Positions 46,301 through 56,984 are shown, counted from the first letter of the stretch. The stretch: DNA of 64,000 nucleotides from Heterohyrax brucei (GCA_028571685.1 CM053143.1:196051829-196115828); one strand, 5' to 3'. Program-made: numbers and translations. Notes: generated from the sequence alone by a model not told the origin.

Positions 46301-49300
46301 TGGGGCAGCTCGGCTAAGCTCTAAGCTCCAGGACACAGAGCAGAGGTATGGGGACAGTGTGGCTCCTTCCAGGACACAGGGCAGAGGTGCGGGGGTGGGG
46401 GCGCTGCTCCCTCCAGGACACAGGGCAGAGGTGCGGGGGTGGGGGCGCTGCTCCCTGCTGTTAGAACCAGGTCCTCCAGGGCCACCAAGGCCTGAGGCTC
46501 CAGACACTACCCCTGCACCTGCTGGCCACCCCACCCCTTCCTCTCCCAGCCAGAACCAGTGTCAAGCCCGCAAGGACAGCGGGGAACCTATGGTTCCAGA
46601 AGCAGGAACTCCAGAAGGGCAGCGGTGAGGCCGAGAGCAGCTGGGGCAGCAAGGCCACGGTGGGGAGCGCACGGGGCGGAGAGCAGGCTGGCTGGGGCTG
46701 AGGTCAGGGTGGAGCCGGGTGACCTACACCCACGCTCTAAGTGGGGAGCCTGTGGGCTCGCTACACAGCACTGTGACGCAGCGACCGGTCCAGCCCCTGC
46801 ACATCAGTGAGGTCACTGCGTCACGCGAAGCCCCAGATGACTCCGTCAAGTCCTATCCCTACCCTCGCCTGCACAGACTGTCAGCCTGGGGCCCTGGGCC
46901 TGGTCTTAGACGTCCTGCTTCACAGGCTGGCCTACGGCCATTCGGGCGTCCACCAGAGTCACCCACAAGGCCACACGCTGGGCACCTGGTGCCCCTCCCG
47001 TCTGTGCTGGCCAAGCAGGGCTGGCTGCACGGCTCGCAAGGAGCCCACTGATGGACTCCGCGGGCCGCTGTCCACCTGCCAACTCCTCCCCACCAAAGCC
47101 TCACAGTCACAGACGTCTCAACACACAGTGACAAATGCCAGTCTGCTCATGTCCCCAAACCTTCCCTGCCTCCTACCAGCACTCCTCAGCTCTGCCTATG
47201 GCCCCATGCGGTTCACGGGGCCAGTTCTCAGCCACCCGAGCCCCACTGTGAATCGCCATAAAGCGGGTCAGAGTCTCAGACTCACGGTCTGCAGCTGAGA
47301 AATCACAGCATGACCACCTCCAGTGTCACACTGGCCCTGTGTCACCCACACTCGGCCCTGCCCTCCCCGAGAGCACCTTCCACCCACACCCTCCCGAGTC
47401 ACCCCCACCTTCGGCAGCACCCACAGCTCCCAGCCCCAGGCCCCCATCACTGAACACTCCTGTACAGTGCAGGCCCAGGCCTCGGGGTCCCACAGGCCTG
47501 CGTCTAAACCCTACCCGCATCGTAAGAAGAAACGGTTCCGTGCACAAGCAGCTCACGTTCCAGTTACTGACACTGAACCACAACCATACACTCTGAAGCC
47601 CGCAAGACACACGTGTCAAGAGCCAGATGCGGCTGGCCTGTGTGAACAGGTTCTGAGACGGGGCCACTCATGAACACACATGCACACACGGGTGAACCAC
47701 AGCACAAAGCCACAGAAAGGCCTCAGGTGAGGAACAGAGCACAGGGGACAGAGCAACTGGCTCAGGACGAGCCTCTGTGCCCCTATACGCTGGACCCTGG
47801 GACCAAGACCCAGAACCTGCACCCAACAGGCTCCGCAGGTACCTGTGTGCACACCAAGCGGGAAGGATGATTCTGGAAAGAGGACTCCCCCTGCCACCCC
47901 TTAATTCTTCCAACACACGACCCACTTCTGTTTCCACTTCCTGGTCTTGCTCTTGTACAGACGGTGCTGGGAGCTCCCAAGGAGAGGTGTGGGGATGGCC
48001 CAGGCACTCTGCTGCCTGCGCCTGCCAGCATCTCAGGTGCACCGAGAACAGCATGGGGGACAGGGGTATCGCTGAGGCAGAGATTTTCAAGATAAGTACT
48101 CCAGAAGGGCCTACAGCCAGAAGTCCCCACAACGATCAGGGGTGGCAGCAGCTAGCCCCAACAGGCTGCGGCTCTAATCTGAATGGACCTGGGAGCCATG
48201 GGAAGGAGACAGAACGTGGCTGGTTTTCAAAAGGTCACTCTGATGACTACACACAGAGAGCTGCGGGGTCAAAAATGACAGGAACGAGCCTGGAGGCTCC
48301 AGACAGTCTAGCAAAGATGACCCTGGTCTGGCCTGAGGCCACGCGAGCCGGTCAAGTGCGGGCGCACTGTACCGATGGGGCCGCTGTGCTGCTGGGTGCG
48401 GGCGAAGGGGCTAGGCAGGCCCTGGGTCAGCAGGCTGAGGGGCAGAGCGACGGGTGTGCGAGCTGGGCACGCAGCAGTGTCATGTCCCTGAGGGGGGCAG
48501 CTGACGGCACCAGGGAGGCAGCTGCACACAAGTTGGAGCGTAGAGAAGTGCTCAGGGCCACAGGATTAGAGGCTTGAAGTGTCTCAGAGGTGACGGTGGG
48601 TCACCCGGCCTTCACCCCACTCCAAGCAGACAAGCTCGAGTGGCCCCGACATGACAGAAGAGCACTGTGTCCCGTGTGGTTCTCAGTGGCTCCTGTTTCA
48701 GAAGCAGACCACCAGGCCAAAGTGCACTGGGGTGGACGCACACACCACCCACTATGGTCACCAGCCAAGCACTTAGCCATGGTCCTCCCAGGAGTCCTGG
48801 CTGCCTGACACACCAGTAAGCAGCCATCAGTGACAACATCAGATGGGTCCTGGCAGTCAGGTGCTAGGAGCGCAGAGAAGAATAGAGACGCCTTGCTGTG
48901 CCATGGATGCCAGTCTCAAAGACAGGTCACTTACAGACCAGAAGCGAAAGCAGCAGGGAGCATCAAGGCTGCCATTAGCCGGACGCAAGGAGGGTGGTGC
49001 TGTAGACAAGTGCGACAGAGGAAAGGTCCACAGATGCCACTTGTTCACCACACACCAGAGACGGCCAAGTGTGCTCGTGGTGACAGGGATGACAGCACGC
49101 TCCCCTGGGGCACAAGGGACACCTTAGTGCCATCTGCAGAAGAACTCTGCTTCTCCCTCTAAGGAACCCAGCAGGCTTTCCTACTAAGAGGAGCCAGGCT
49201 ACCTGCACCCCGCTCACAGGAACATCCTCACTGGGATGGAAGAGGGACAGCACCCAGGACCCCCGTTCCTTGTTCAGAGCCTGCGTGTCATTTGCTGACC

Positions 49301-50384
49301 ACTCACCACATACCGCCGCCCCAGCTCATGGTGGACCGCAGGCATCACAGCAGAACTGGGCCCCACACGGCCATCTACGTCTGCCTTTCCACCACGAACC
49401 CGAGGCCTCTCTCACAAGGCACCTGCGGGTATAGCGACCCTCCAAACCTCTGGTGGTCTGCCAAGTGCAGTAACTGTGTGCTCCGCCCCGGGACGACAAA
49501 GCTTGTCCACTGCCAGCTCTTCAACAGACAGAGAGCAAGCAGGGCCACCTACACCAGCCCCAGGGTGTGTGTGTGCGAGGCCTGCCCTCCTCCCACTAAC
49601 CCTCCTGACCAGTCGGTCAAGCCGGACCTCTCATCAGCTAATTCCCCAGCCAGGTTGCGCCCAGGCCTGCCCTCGGTAAATCCCCACTGAAGGTGCCCCT
49701 CAATGTCGGAACCCGGTCTCTGTGGTCAGACAGCCCAGTCCCGGCTGTTCGATCATGGTCACAGCATCTCAATCTTAGGGAACCTCAGTTTCCCATTTCT
49801 AAATGGGCTGCTGGCTGGGTGCGCCTGCCTTAGGGGCCTTTCATGGTGCAAGCCAGTGAGCGCGACCAAACGAGAGTCGAGCGCTCATCCGTTTTTCTAA
49901 GGGGGCGTGGGCCTTCCCCAGCAGTGCCCGAGGCCAGGAGGCCCGGGGAGCATCTCCAGTCCGGGGTCCCAGTTCCTAGGTCAGGTCCGCATCCCAGTGC
50001 CCTGCCCCGGGGTCCTGTCTCCCACTCACGGTCCCCTCCCGCGCTCACGTCTGTGGGGTCTTCAGCCCTGGTCCCGTCCCAAGGTTGGGTCCCCGGCCCC
50101 CGGCGCGCGCTCACCCAGTTCCCGAAACCGAACTGCTCGATGGCGTCCAGCAGCTGCTGCTCCTCGCGGCTGGTCCAGCCGCCCTCGGCCTCGGGCCCCC
50201 AGAGGGTGAAGCGGCCGCCGTCCACCAGCTGGTAGCCGTGGTAGCGGCGGTGGTGGCCGATCTCGGCCCCGGCCGAGAAGCACTCGGGACACAGCTCGAT
50301 GTCCTGGCACTCGGTGCAGCGGAAGCGCAGCGGGCTCACCTCGGCCAGGCAGTACACGCAGTACTTCTTACCGAGCTCCGCCAT
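33353..50384 (-). CDS. TADA2B: TADA2B, transcriptional adaptor ADA2-beta (2 coding exons)
   Basis: The coding exons are 50115-50384 (90 codons) and 33353-34345 (330 codons plus TGA), giving 420 residues, the length I recall for human TADA2B. The family is a subunit of the SAGA histone acetyltransferase module with GCN5/PCAF, TADA3 and SGF29, in the nucleus. Residues 9-49 form a ZZ zinc finger: C9-x2-C12, C23-x2-C26, C32-x2-C35, then H45 and H49. Residues about 68-120 form a SANT domain, and the only coding intron splits it after W90. A Lys/Arg/Glu-rich middle is followed by a SWIRM domain over the last 80 or so residues, ending ESGWISRDAA. The ATG at 50384 has A at -3 and G at +4. No disabling change is visible. 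Confidence 0.97.
34713..34805 (-). repeat. AfroSINE
   Basis: TCTGACTCACAGCAGCCCCG, GAGCGCCTGGTGGGCTCCAC and GGGTTAGCAGCCACAGACCC are inverted blocks of the short form. Confidence 0.75.
34845..35255 (+). repeat. L1 3' fragment
   Basis: AACAACCAAAGGTGGAAACA and the later sequence to GTATTTTGTTAAATGTG follow the order of an old L1 3' end, heavily decayed. Confidence 0.5.
35593..37649 (+). mobile_element. RTE LINE with inverted 5' part
   Basis: From 35593 to about 36760 the element reads on the minus strand: RT N-terminal part (KNKAPGIDGISIETFQQAEA), linker and endonuclease. From about 36775 to 37649 it reads on the plus strand: RT end (LYAKQIIQEVGLYEEQEGIK), thumb, C terminus (VEGQRRRGRPSARRADT) and the 3' tail. 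A 9-bp CACAGCGCA flanks the whole (35584-35592, 37650-37658). The RT core between the two parts is missing. Confidence 0.85.
40258..40400 (+). repeat. AfroSINE nested in RTE
   Basis: AGACTCTGGTGGTGTAATGG through CTAGGGTCACTGTGAGTTGG to GACTCCACGGCAGTGG. Confidence 0.85.
40862..41008 (-). repeat. AfroSINE nested in RTE
   Basis: AAACCCACTGTTTGGAGTCAG (inverted 3' end) through CTTGATTAGCTGCTGTGGCAC (inverted head). Confidence 0.85.
41878..42095 (+). repeat. Second RTE 3' end in tandem
   Basis: It repeats the order seen just upstream: GGGACCAGTCCCTGGGGGAG, CTGGCAGAGGGTCCG, then a tail with GCCATGAATTAGACCCGACTG and GCACCTAACAAG. Confidence 0.7.
42905..43090 (+). repeat. Decayed GGAT/GGTG microsatellite
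   Basis: An irregular run of GGATGG, GGTGGG and GATGGA units, interrupted by unrelated bases. Confidence 0.8.
43101..43653 (-). mobile_element. MaLR-like LTR (left of a pair)
   Basis: The reverse complement starts TGGCATGATTTCATTTGTG, carries AATAAA-like GGATAAATATTTC and ends near CCACCTGGTGGC. It is colinear with the 23878 LTR. I found no clear flanking duplication. Confidence 0.65.
43654..44578 (-). other. Probable MaLR-like internal sequence
   Basis: It lies between two like-oriented LTRs. Its end (CCACATTGTAGGTATCTG... CAGTACCAAATTC) resembles the junction between MaLR internal sequence and LTR. No coding region is seen, as usual for MaLR elements. Confidence 0.5.
44579..44939 (-). mobile_element. 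MaLR-like LTR (right of a pair)
   Basis: TGTCTTAGTCTTCTGGTGCTG is the inverted 3' end and the next 250 bases follow the left LTR. AATTC occurs on both sides (44574-44578, 44940-44944). The left AATTC seems to be internal sequence, so this may be chance. Confidence 0.55.
45725..45830 (-). repeat. MIR SINE
   Basis: GGCTCTGGAGCGAGGCTGTCC, GGTTCAGATCC and CTCAGCCTCTCTGTGGC follow the inverted MIR order. Confidence 0.7.
46328..46456 (+). repeat. 44-bp minisatellite, three units
   Basis: Units begin CCAGGACACAG at 46328 (41 bp, diverged), 46369 and 46413. The last two 44-bp units look identical. Confidence 0.9.
49768..49812 (-). repeat. MIR fragment
   Basis: AACCTCAGTTTCCCATTTCTA is the inverted MIR core. 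Confidence 0.65.
50115..50384 (-). CDS. TADA2B: TADA2B coding exon 1
   Basis: This exon runs from the ATG through the ZZ finger and half of the SANT domain, ending at W90 in phase 0. The donor is GTGAGC. The frame stays open upstream to another ATG at 50597, which has a poor context. Confidence 0.95.
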
Positions 50385-50878
50385 CTTCCCGCTGGGCGCG
50401 CCGCCGCCGCAGACCCCGCCGCCGGGCCCCCGCCGCGGCACAGCCGCCCTCACCGCCGCCGCCGCCGCCGCCTTCGCCGCGCCCAGCTGCTCCTCAGCGC
50501 GCAGGCGCCATCCGCTGCCGCCGCCACCGCGCCACACTGCGCAGGCGCCCACGCGCTCCAGCTCAGCTGCGCCTGCGCGCTGGCCGCACCACAGCATTTA
50601 CCCGGGCCTCGCCGACGCCCGACGCGCCCCCGCCCAGGCCCTGACTGAAAGCAGACAGGGCGGAAGTGAGGCGGGCGCGCCACGCCCCGCGCAGCGCGAG
50701 CCAGAGTCCTCCTCCAATCGGCCCCGGTCGACATTCCGTTGCTGCTTCCCATTGGTCAACTCTCACTGGGAGGCGTGGTCACAGGGCGGGGCTCAGGTAG
50801 ACTCCTGGCCAATGGCTGGGCCCCCTGCGTGCGCCGGCGGTTGCCCTTGGAAACCGAGCCGCCAGCGGCCGAGCCAGG
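50385..50878. promoter_or_regulatory. TADA2B/CCDC96 bidirectional CpG-island promoter
   Basis: The two start codons are 494 bp apart, head to head. The segment is CpG-rich and contains CCAAT at 50714-50718 and 50809-50813, ATTGG at 50751-50755 and a GC box (GGGCGGGGC) at 50784-50792, but no TATA box. The TADA2B side has a (GCC)n run at about 50451-50472. The CCDC96 side has an RFX-like X-box at 50840-50854. Confidence 0.8.
50840..50854 (+). promoter_or_regulatory. RFX X-box-like site upstream of CCDC96
   Basis: GTTGCC-CTT-GGAAAC fits the X-box pattern GTNRCC(N0-3)RGYAAC with a perfect left half and one mismatch in the right half. It ends 24 bp before the CCDC96 ATG. X-boxes bind RFX factors and mark many ciliary genes, which fits the role of CCDC96. 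Confidence 0.6.
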
Positions 50879-52411
50879 ATGGAAGAGGATGCCGGGGACG
50901 CCGGGGGTCTGCGTAGCCCGCGCCTGCAGCCGCCAGCGCCCAGCTCGGGCCTGCAGACGCCAGCCGAGCCCGATGAACCCACCGAACATGCCGAGCCCGA
51001 GGCCGCCGAGGATGAGGACAGGGAATGGGCGGCGGACGGCGGGACTACAGCTGAGGAGGCACCCGGGGAGCCAGAAACACCCGGGGAACCAGGAACGCCC
51101 GCGGAGCCTGAGGCCGCTCCGGACGAGGCCAAGCCCGAGAAGCTGCTGTCCAGACCAGACTCTGAGGCCGTCCCCGAAGGGCCGCAGGAGGAGGCGGCGG
51201 AAGCCCCGGCCGCGCCCGGGCGCTCGCCACCGCTCCCTGGCCAGGAGGAGCCGGCGCCCGCGGCCGCCCAGCTGCCCGAGAGTGTAGACTGGGAAGAACG
51301 CGAGGGCAGCGAGGGCAGCCAGGCGCCACCTCGCGGGAGCGCGGGCCCGGAGGCCGACGGGGAGGACGAGTGGACTGAGGAGGTGCAGGAGGAGCAGGAG
51401 CGGCAGCTGCGCAGCGAGCTGCTGGAGCAGTATCGCGCCCTGATGGTGGAGCGCAGCCGCTACCAGCGCTACAACGTGTATCTCCAGCACAAGATCCACG
51501 AGGCGCTGCGCAAGAAGAAGGGCCTCGAGGCGGCGGCCGAGGCGCCTGAGAAGGCTGGCGCCGAGCCCGAGGCCCCCGAGAAGGAGCAGGTGTACCTGCG
51601 CTACCTGGCCGTCCTGGAGGAGCTGAAGAAGCAGGAGGCCGAAGACCTGGAGTGGTTCCGCCAGGAGCTGGTGCAGCTCCAGCAGCAGTGCCAGGAGAAG
51701 CTGGACAGGGTGGAGGAGGCCTGGCGTGCCTTCCAGGCCCTCAAGAGGCAGGTGGTGCTGCAGGCCATGGGCAGCTGCCGGCTGCGGGGCGGGCGCCAGG
51801 CCGCCCTGCGGGAAGTGGAGCAGATCCAGGCCCTGGAGGACAGGAAGGAGAAGGAGATGAGCGCCGTGCGGCTGGAGAACGTGCAGCTGAGGCAGAGCCT
51901 GGCGCACTTCGAGACGAGGATGCGGACCCAGGAGGACATGAGCGAGGGCCTGCTGCTCATCGACTTCGAGCAGCTGAAGATCGAGAACCAGACCTTCAAC
52001 GAGAAGGTCGAGGAGCGCAACGAGGAGCTGCTTCGGCTGCGCGGCAAGGTCGTCAGCAACGTGCAGACCCTGACGCACGTGAAGGAGAAGCTGCACTTCG
52101 TGGAGATGGAGAACGTCGTCAAGAAGGCCCGGCTCTCGGAGATGGAGGCGTGCGTGGCGCAGAAGAGAGATACTCTGACCAAGACCAAGCAGGCCCGCGA
52201 CAGCCTGCGCGCGGACAACACCAGGCTGAGTCAGAGGTGCGGGCTGCTGGGCAAGGAGCGGCTGCTGCGGGACCTGGAGGACAAGGCCGAGAGGCGGGTG
52301 CTGCTCGGGGAGCGGCTGGAGGCCCTCAAGCGCCAGCACGCGGGGCTGGCCCTGTCCTGCAGGGGCGTGAAGCGGAAGATCCGGGAGGCCAGGGCCTTTC
52401 TCCCCTCCTGA
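50879..52411 (+). CDS. CCDC96: CCDC96, ciliary coiled-coil protein (single exon)
   Basis: This is one uninterrupted frame of 510 residues, slightly shorter than human CCDC96 as I recall it (about 555), which is also intronless in its coding part. Residues 1 to about 165 are low complexity, rich in Glu, Ala and Pro, and vary between species. From about residue 170 to the end it is almost continuous coiled coil. Hallmark conserved stretches are MGSCRLRGGRQAALREVEQI, LLLIDFEQLKIENQTFNEK and the C terminus REARAFLPS. The family partners CCDC113 on the ciliary axoneme near the N-DRC and radial spoke bases (known from Tetrahymena) and is also reported at centriolar satellites. The ATG has a good context (CAGGATGG). 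Third-position GC is very high. Confidence 0.95.
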   Translation: MEEDAGDAGGLRSPRLQPPAPSSGLQTPAEPDEPTEHAEPEAAEDEDREWAADGGTTAEEAPGEPETPGEPGTPAEPEAAPDEAKPEKLLSRPDSEAVPEGPQEEAAEAPAAPGRSPPLPGQEEPAPAAAQLPESVDWEEREGSEGSQAPPRGSAGPEADGEDEWTEEVQEEQERQLRSELLEQYRALMVERSRYQRYNVYLQHKIHEALRKKKGLEAAAEAPEKAGAEPEAPEKEQVYLRYLAVLEELKKQEAEDLEWFRQELVQLQQQCQEKLDRVEEAWRAFQALKRQVVLQAMGSCRLRGGRQAALREVEQIQALEDRKEKEMSAVRLENVQLRQSLAHFETRMRTQEDMSEGLLLIDFEQLKIENQTFNEKVEERNEELLRLRGKVVSNVQTLTHVKEKLHFVEMENVVKKARLSEMEACVAQKRDTLTKTKQARDSLRADNTRLSQRCGLLGKERLLRDLEDKAERRVLLGERLEALKRQHAGLALSCRGVKRKIREARAFLPS

Positions 52412-52760
52412 TGCGGTGGGGACAGGAGCTGCTCCCGCCTGGGATGGCAGCAAGACGCCTTCCTCGGACATTTGGGTGCAACACTGTCGGTTTTGTATCG
52501 TCATTTCGGGCAAACAGCTATGTACGGGATTGAGCCAAAAAGATCCGGAGAAGCGAACGTCGGGGTTGGTGTAAAGTGCCTGAGTGCTCCCTGAAAGATG
52601 CCCGGAGCCCTTTGCGTCTGAGCAGTTCCGGTGGCAGGGAGCCAGTGCCCAGGAGTACTGCTTCTCTGCCCTAGGGAGGAGGGTTTAAAAGTTCAGCAAC
52701 TGGGTGGGTACAAAACAAAAGTCCTTTGCATTAAAGAGATGAAATTCACTTTGAACTTGC
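52412..52760 (+). terminator. CCDC96: CCDC96 3' UTR and probable polyadenylation signal
   Basis: ATTAAA at 52730-52735 is the first plausible signal after the stop codon. No AATAAA lies closer, so the 3' UTR would be about 340 bases. Confidence 0.55.
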
Positions 52761-54964
52761 TGGGTCGTGTGCTCCTGAGTCACTGTCTCAGACGCCGGCT
52801 GATCCCCTTAGGTCCCGCGCCCCATTCCCTAAGCTGTTGTGTATGTAACCAGCATTAGCTTGTGGGGCACTGAAGCCACCCAAGCAGCAGGTGACAGGTA
52901 GGAACCGTCGCTGCTGTGTCATCAACTTCCCTGTTCCGTGGAGAGGCACTCTCTGCCTCTGACTCCACGACAGACTTCCCTTCTGATGAAATAGCTGGTG
53001 GGACCCTCCAGAGAGACGCACAGTCCACACTTACGTGAGAACAAACGACCATGTCTTTCGCCAAGGAGTCGCAGGGTGCCTGGTGACACCCGGAAGCCCC
53101 TTTTCCAGCACGATATCTTCAGGGCTTGACAGCAGACCCTCCACTGTGCACGTGTGACTCCCGGAAACACTCATGTGTCCGCTCTTCCTGGTGCCAACAC
53201 AGACACTCCCACGGCAGGGCCCTGCCCGACCACCGAACCAAGGGCTGGCAGGTTCCCTTCTTGCTGGGGCTACTGCAGCTGGGGATGACTTCAATTCCTT
53301 CTTAACCATAGGATGAATTTTGACGTGTGGATTTTTAGGACTGGAAGGACCCCCATTCCTAACCATCAGTGGCCCATAAAGAGATGGCTTCTGGGCAGAT
53401 GCTGGGTGGGCCCAGCAGAGTTTGGGGACAGGACTTTTGTTCTTTAAAGGGTTTTCTGTTGAAGCCGGTACATGCCGGTCAGTTCCCTGCCCAGTGTCCA
53501 CAGCCTGACGACGCCATCTTGGGTGATACCGTCTCCTATCCCACCGATGGGAGCTGTGGGTGGGGGGCTTTGACTTCCTTCTCGTCATCTCCGGTTTCAG
53601 TCTTGACTCTGCTCAAGGCCACAGGCGATGAGGAAATCACCAGCAAACACACAGAACTCGGTTTGCTTCATGCCCCAAACGAATAGCTGCCATGCCCCCT
53701 GCCTTCTTCGGTGGGTGGGCAGCCGCTGAGCGAGGCTGGCAGTGCCGCTCCTGACCCACCACACCAGCCGTGTTGGCCAGACATCACCCTGCGCGCCTTC
53801 GGTTCCCCGTGGGGAGGGTGGGTGCTGTCAGCCACTCTGACCCAGGGTTAGTCACCCAGATCCGACCCAGCGTCCCTCCCTGAGTCTTGAACCTGAAGAC
53901 AAGCACGCTTCTTGGAGCACAAACATGCAGCGGAGTTGGAGGAGGGTGGTATTACTTAAGCTGCAAAGCAGGTCTGCCCTGAGTAAGTGAATACGTGGGA
54001 AGTTACCACCATCCTCACAGATGCTCCTACTCACAGCAGTCAGCACGACCAGCTGGTCTCCGGACTGCCTGCAAATCCCATTCTGGTCCCATTCCATTGT
54101 GACTGCGGGAAGGCTCTTCCTCATGAGCTAGCAGCCCATTCAGATGGCTTCTTGGGATGGGATACTTCAGAGGGAGACTCTCACAAACCCTAACGCCTTC
54201 TTGACCCCCAGTCTTACTGGAGGGCCCTGGTTTGTGCTCGTGGGATAGCAGCTTGGCTGGTTTAGGTACTCACTGTACCCCCAGAAAGAGGAAGCCCCAG
54301 AGCAAGAGATGCTGACTCAGACGGTCCCTGCCCGGTGCTCACTCGAGCTGTAAGATTCATGTTCATTTTCCAAAAATAAGTGTTACTTGTACGGCTCTTG
54401 GTGCCAGGCACTGGTAATTCCGACATTGGATTGAAACCTAATTATAGCGGAATAAACTTTGAAAACTGTCATAGCCAAGAGATGCCTCAGGAGGCATGAT
54501 GGCGAAATGTCCCGTGGTGTCCTGAGTGGGACTCGGGACAGGAAAGGGGCACTGCTGAAAACTAAGGAAGCTGACCCAACCGTGGGTTTTAGCTAGGACC
54601 CCACGTCGATGCTGGCTGGCTGAGACGAGTGACCACAGCGGTGTAGAGCCCCCGTCACTAGGAGCTGCTGCGGGCGCCATGGGAATCTCTCTGCCGGCTT
54701 CACTACTGGTCTGTAAATCTCAAGCCATTCCAAAATAAAAAAAGGTCTATTAAAAAAAAAAAAAAAACCATAGTTAGGAACAGGATCTCCCAAGAATAGC
54801 AACGGGGAGGTGAGAGGGGCAGTTGGCAGCAACGCGAGAAGCCTCTGTGGATGCCAGCAGTCCAGGGCCAGCTCCCGCGGGAAGTGACACGGGCTCTCGT
54901 GCTTTCTGACATTGAGAACATGACAACATGATGTTGTTTTGCAGTCTCAGAGCGGTGCCGTAGC
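52761..54964. other. Intergenic, mostly unrecognised
   Basis: The only clear feature is an A run at 54752-54767 preceded by CCAAAATAAAAAAAGG, probably the tail of an old retroposon. Confidence 0.5.
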
Positions 54965-55012
54965 CCCGACGGTGCTGTGGTCACGCAATTGGCTGCTGAC
55001 GACAAGGCTGGT
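54965..55012 (+). repeat. AfroSINE fragment
   Basis: GACGGTGCTGTGGTCACGCA and GGCTGCTGACGACAAGGC are the head of the element only. Confidence 0.6.
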
Positions 55013-55021
55013 GGCTGGTTT

Positions 55022-55690
55022 CCCTGACTACTTCAGATGAAGGGTTACAGCGCACAGCAGCTTCTCATTCAACAGTTGCTACACGCTGTTTTGTGACACT
55101 GGTTGCCAACCCATGACATGTCAACACCCACCCTTCTCAACCTCAGGGCCCCTGATGCAGCTCTCCTGTCCCCTCTGGCCTTCTCGTCCTTGCCTCTGGG
55201 CTGGCATGCCTCTTCCATCTGCTTTTATGGGGCTGTCTCCCCCTTGGAGGATGGATGACCTTCGGGAGTGACCTCATGATGGAACTACAAGGGTTTCTGG
55301 GGCTCATAATCTTGAGGTTTCTTCGGTCGCTATCACCCAGTAAGTCTAGTCTTTTTCTGTTAGAATTTTGTCCACACTTCCCTCCAGCTCCGTCCAGGAC
55401 CTTCTGCTGTGATCCCTGTCAGAGTGGTCAGTGGTGGGAGCCGGGTACCCTCTAGAGCTGGACTCAGTCTGGTAGAGGCCACTGACCTTGTGGTCCAGTA
55501 GTCCTTTGGACTAAGCTTTCCCTTGTGTCTTTGGGTTCCTTCTCTCTCTTTCCAGATGGAATCAGACCAGTAAAGGGTCCCAGATGACCCCTCAACAGCC
55601 TTTAAGACTCCAGATGCTACTCACCAAAGTAGGACACAGAGCATTTTCTGTGTAATCTGTCATGAGCCATTTGAACTAGATGTTCCCAGA
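55022..55690 (-). repeat. Unnamed retroposon family, copy 7 (longest)
   Basis: It shows most of the family: GATGAAGGGTTACAGCGC, CCCATGACATGTCAACACCC, GATCCCTGTCAGAGTGGTCAG, CTTTAAGACTCCAGATGC and CACCAAAGTAGGACACAG. It is colinear with copy 3 and with both halves of copy 5. Confidence 0.7.
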
Positions 55691-56984
55691 GCATGGCCGC
55701 AGCCTGAGGGTGCCTTGAAGTCTGTCAAGGGCAGGACAGAAACCTCTGGGTCCCAGATGGTGCAAATGCAAAGTAAACCAGGGCAGCTCGCTCTCCAGCT
55801 GTGGACAGCATGGAGCCTGGAGAGAGGAGGCCCTTGGCAGGATGTGAGGGGAACATGACATGAAGAGAGACAGTTTTTTAACAAGGAGTCCGTGGAGTTA
55901 AGGGACGAGTTTTACTGCATGTCAGGAGCTTTGTCCTGGGCACTGGAGAAAGAACCTGGCGTAACTGGGATGGCCTGGTTTGGGACTTCTAGGCCGCACC
56001 AGGGCATCTGTGCTGGCGAGTAGGGGCTGGCCAGAACAGACCTGACTCACCCGGAACACCGCTATCGACGTGCCTTGGGGGGTTCCCTTTAGCCCTCATG
56101 CAGGACTGGCTCAGTCGGTGAGGGCTTGGGAGGGCAGCGTGTTCCCTTTGGATGTGGATGCTCTGAGCTGGGAACCCCCCAGAAGACCCTGGTGTCTTCC
56201 TTGTGTCGTTTGGGTTGTAACAAACCTATAGTGGTAAGGTATCCTCTTCAAGAATTCTGTGAGTTACTGAATCCAGTGGCAGCTGGCAGAGCAGATGGTC
56301 AGGGTGCTGTGTGGGCCCTCAAACCTGCAGCAGGTGTCTGCCTACCAGGCCATCTGAAGAATGGAGGCCCTTTAACTTGTGAGTGCTGACCCAGCTCCTG
56401 GCAGCCAGAGTCACAGAGTGTGTGGCAGGGCAGTGGAGATGCGGATGGAGGACGAAGCGGAGAAGATGAGGGCTGGACCACCTCAAACTGCGGGGCGGCA
56501 TCCAGGCTGATCTTCATCCCACATGGACAAGCGCCACCTTCAAAGGCACAGGGTTCTGCTGGTTTTTGAGCACAGGCCTTGCAGGAATGAGTTAGGAACC
56601 TGCCCAGATCCCAGAGCTGAAGATGCGTGAAGGGCCACCCTTGTCACTGGGAAGTAGTCATTGCTGGTGACTTACCACCTGCGAGAGCTTCTAATTATGG
56701 GAGTGGAGATAATGCTTTCTTTTTAAAAAGTAAATTTGCCTGCAGTCCAAATTTAGTTTTTGCTACTAGTGTGGGGCACCCGTCCATAAAATTTTATAAT
56801 GCACCTCCATTGGGTAGTTTTTATTCTCTGGAGTTTGATCTTAGGGTCCACGCAATGGGCCAGCCACACACTCTGTGAGTAGGCAGGTAAGCTGCCTCAC
56901 GCCATGGCCGGAAGCTCCCTTTCAGAGCTGACCATTCATGCCAGTGCACTGACCAGTCTCTGCAGTGCACTAATGACATCCACT

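Larger units (their letters stand above)
34346..50114 (-). other. TADA2B: TADA2B intron 1
   Basis: This 15.8-kb intron separates W90 from E91. It carries an L1 3' fragment, an RTE with an inverted 5' part (35593-37649), a decayed RTE at 39610-42095, a GGAT-like microsatellite, a MaLR-like LTR pair (43101-44939), and MIRs at 45725 and 49768. In 37660-39600 and 45120-50100 I recognise little else. Confidence 0.85.

Noticed and set aside
49330..49490. A possible long-form AfroSINE on the minus strand
   Set aside because: Only short matches remain (AGCAGAACTGGGCCCCACAC, GGGTATAGCGACCCTCC). The order between them is too degraded to call.
50756..52513. A 585-codon open frame on the minus strand, antisense to CCDC96
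   Set aside because: It mirrors CCDC96, whose high third-position GC removes stop codons from the opposite strand. The product is a Leu/His/Gln-rich shadow without domains.
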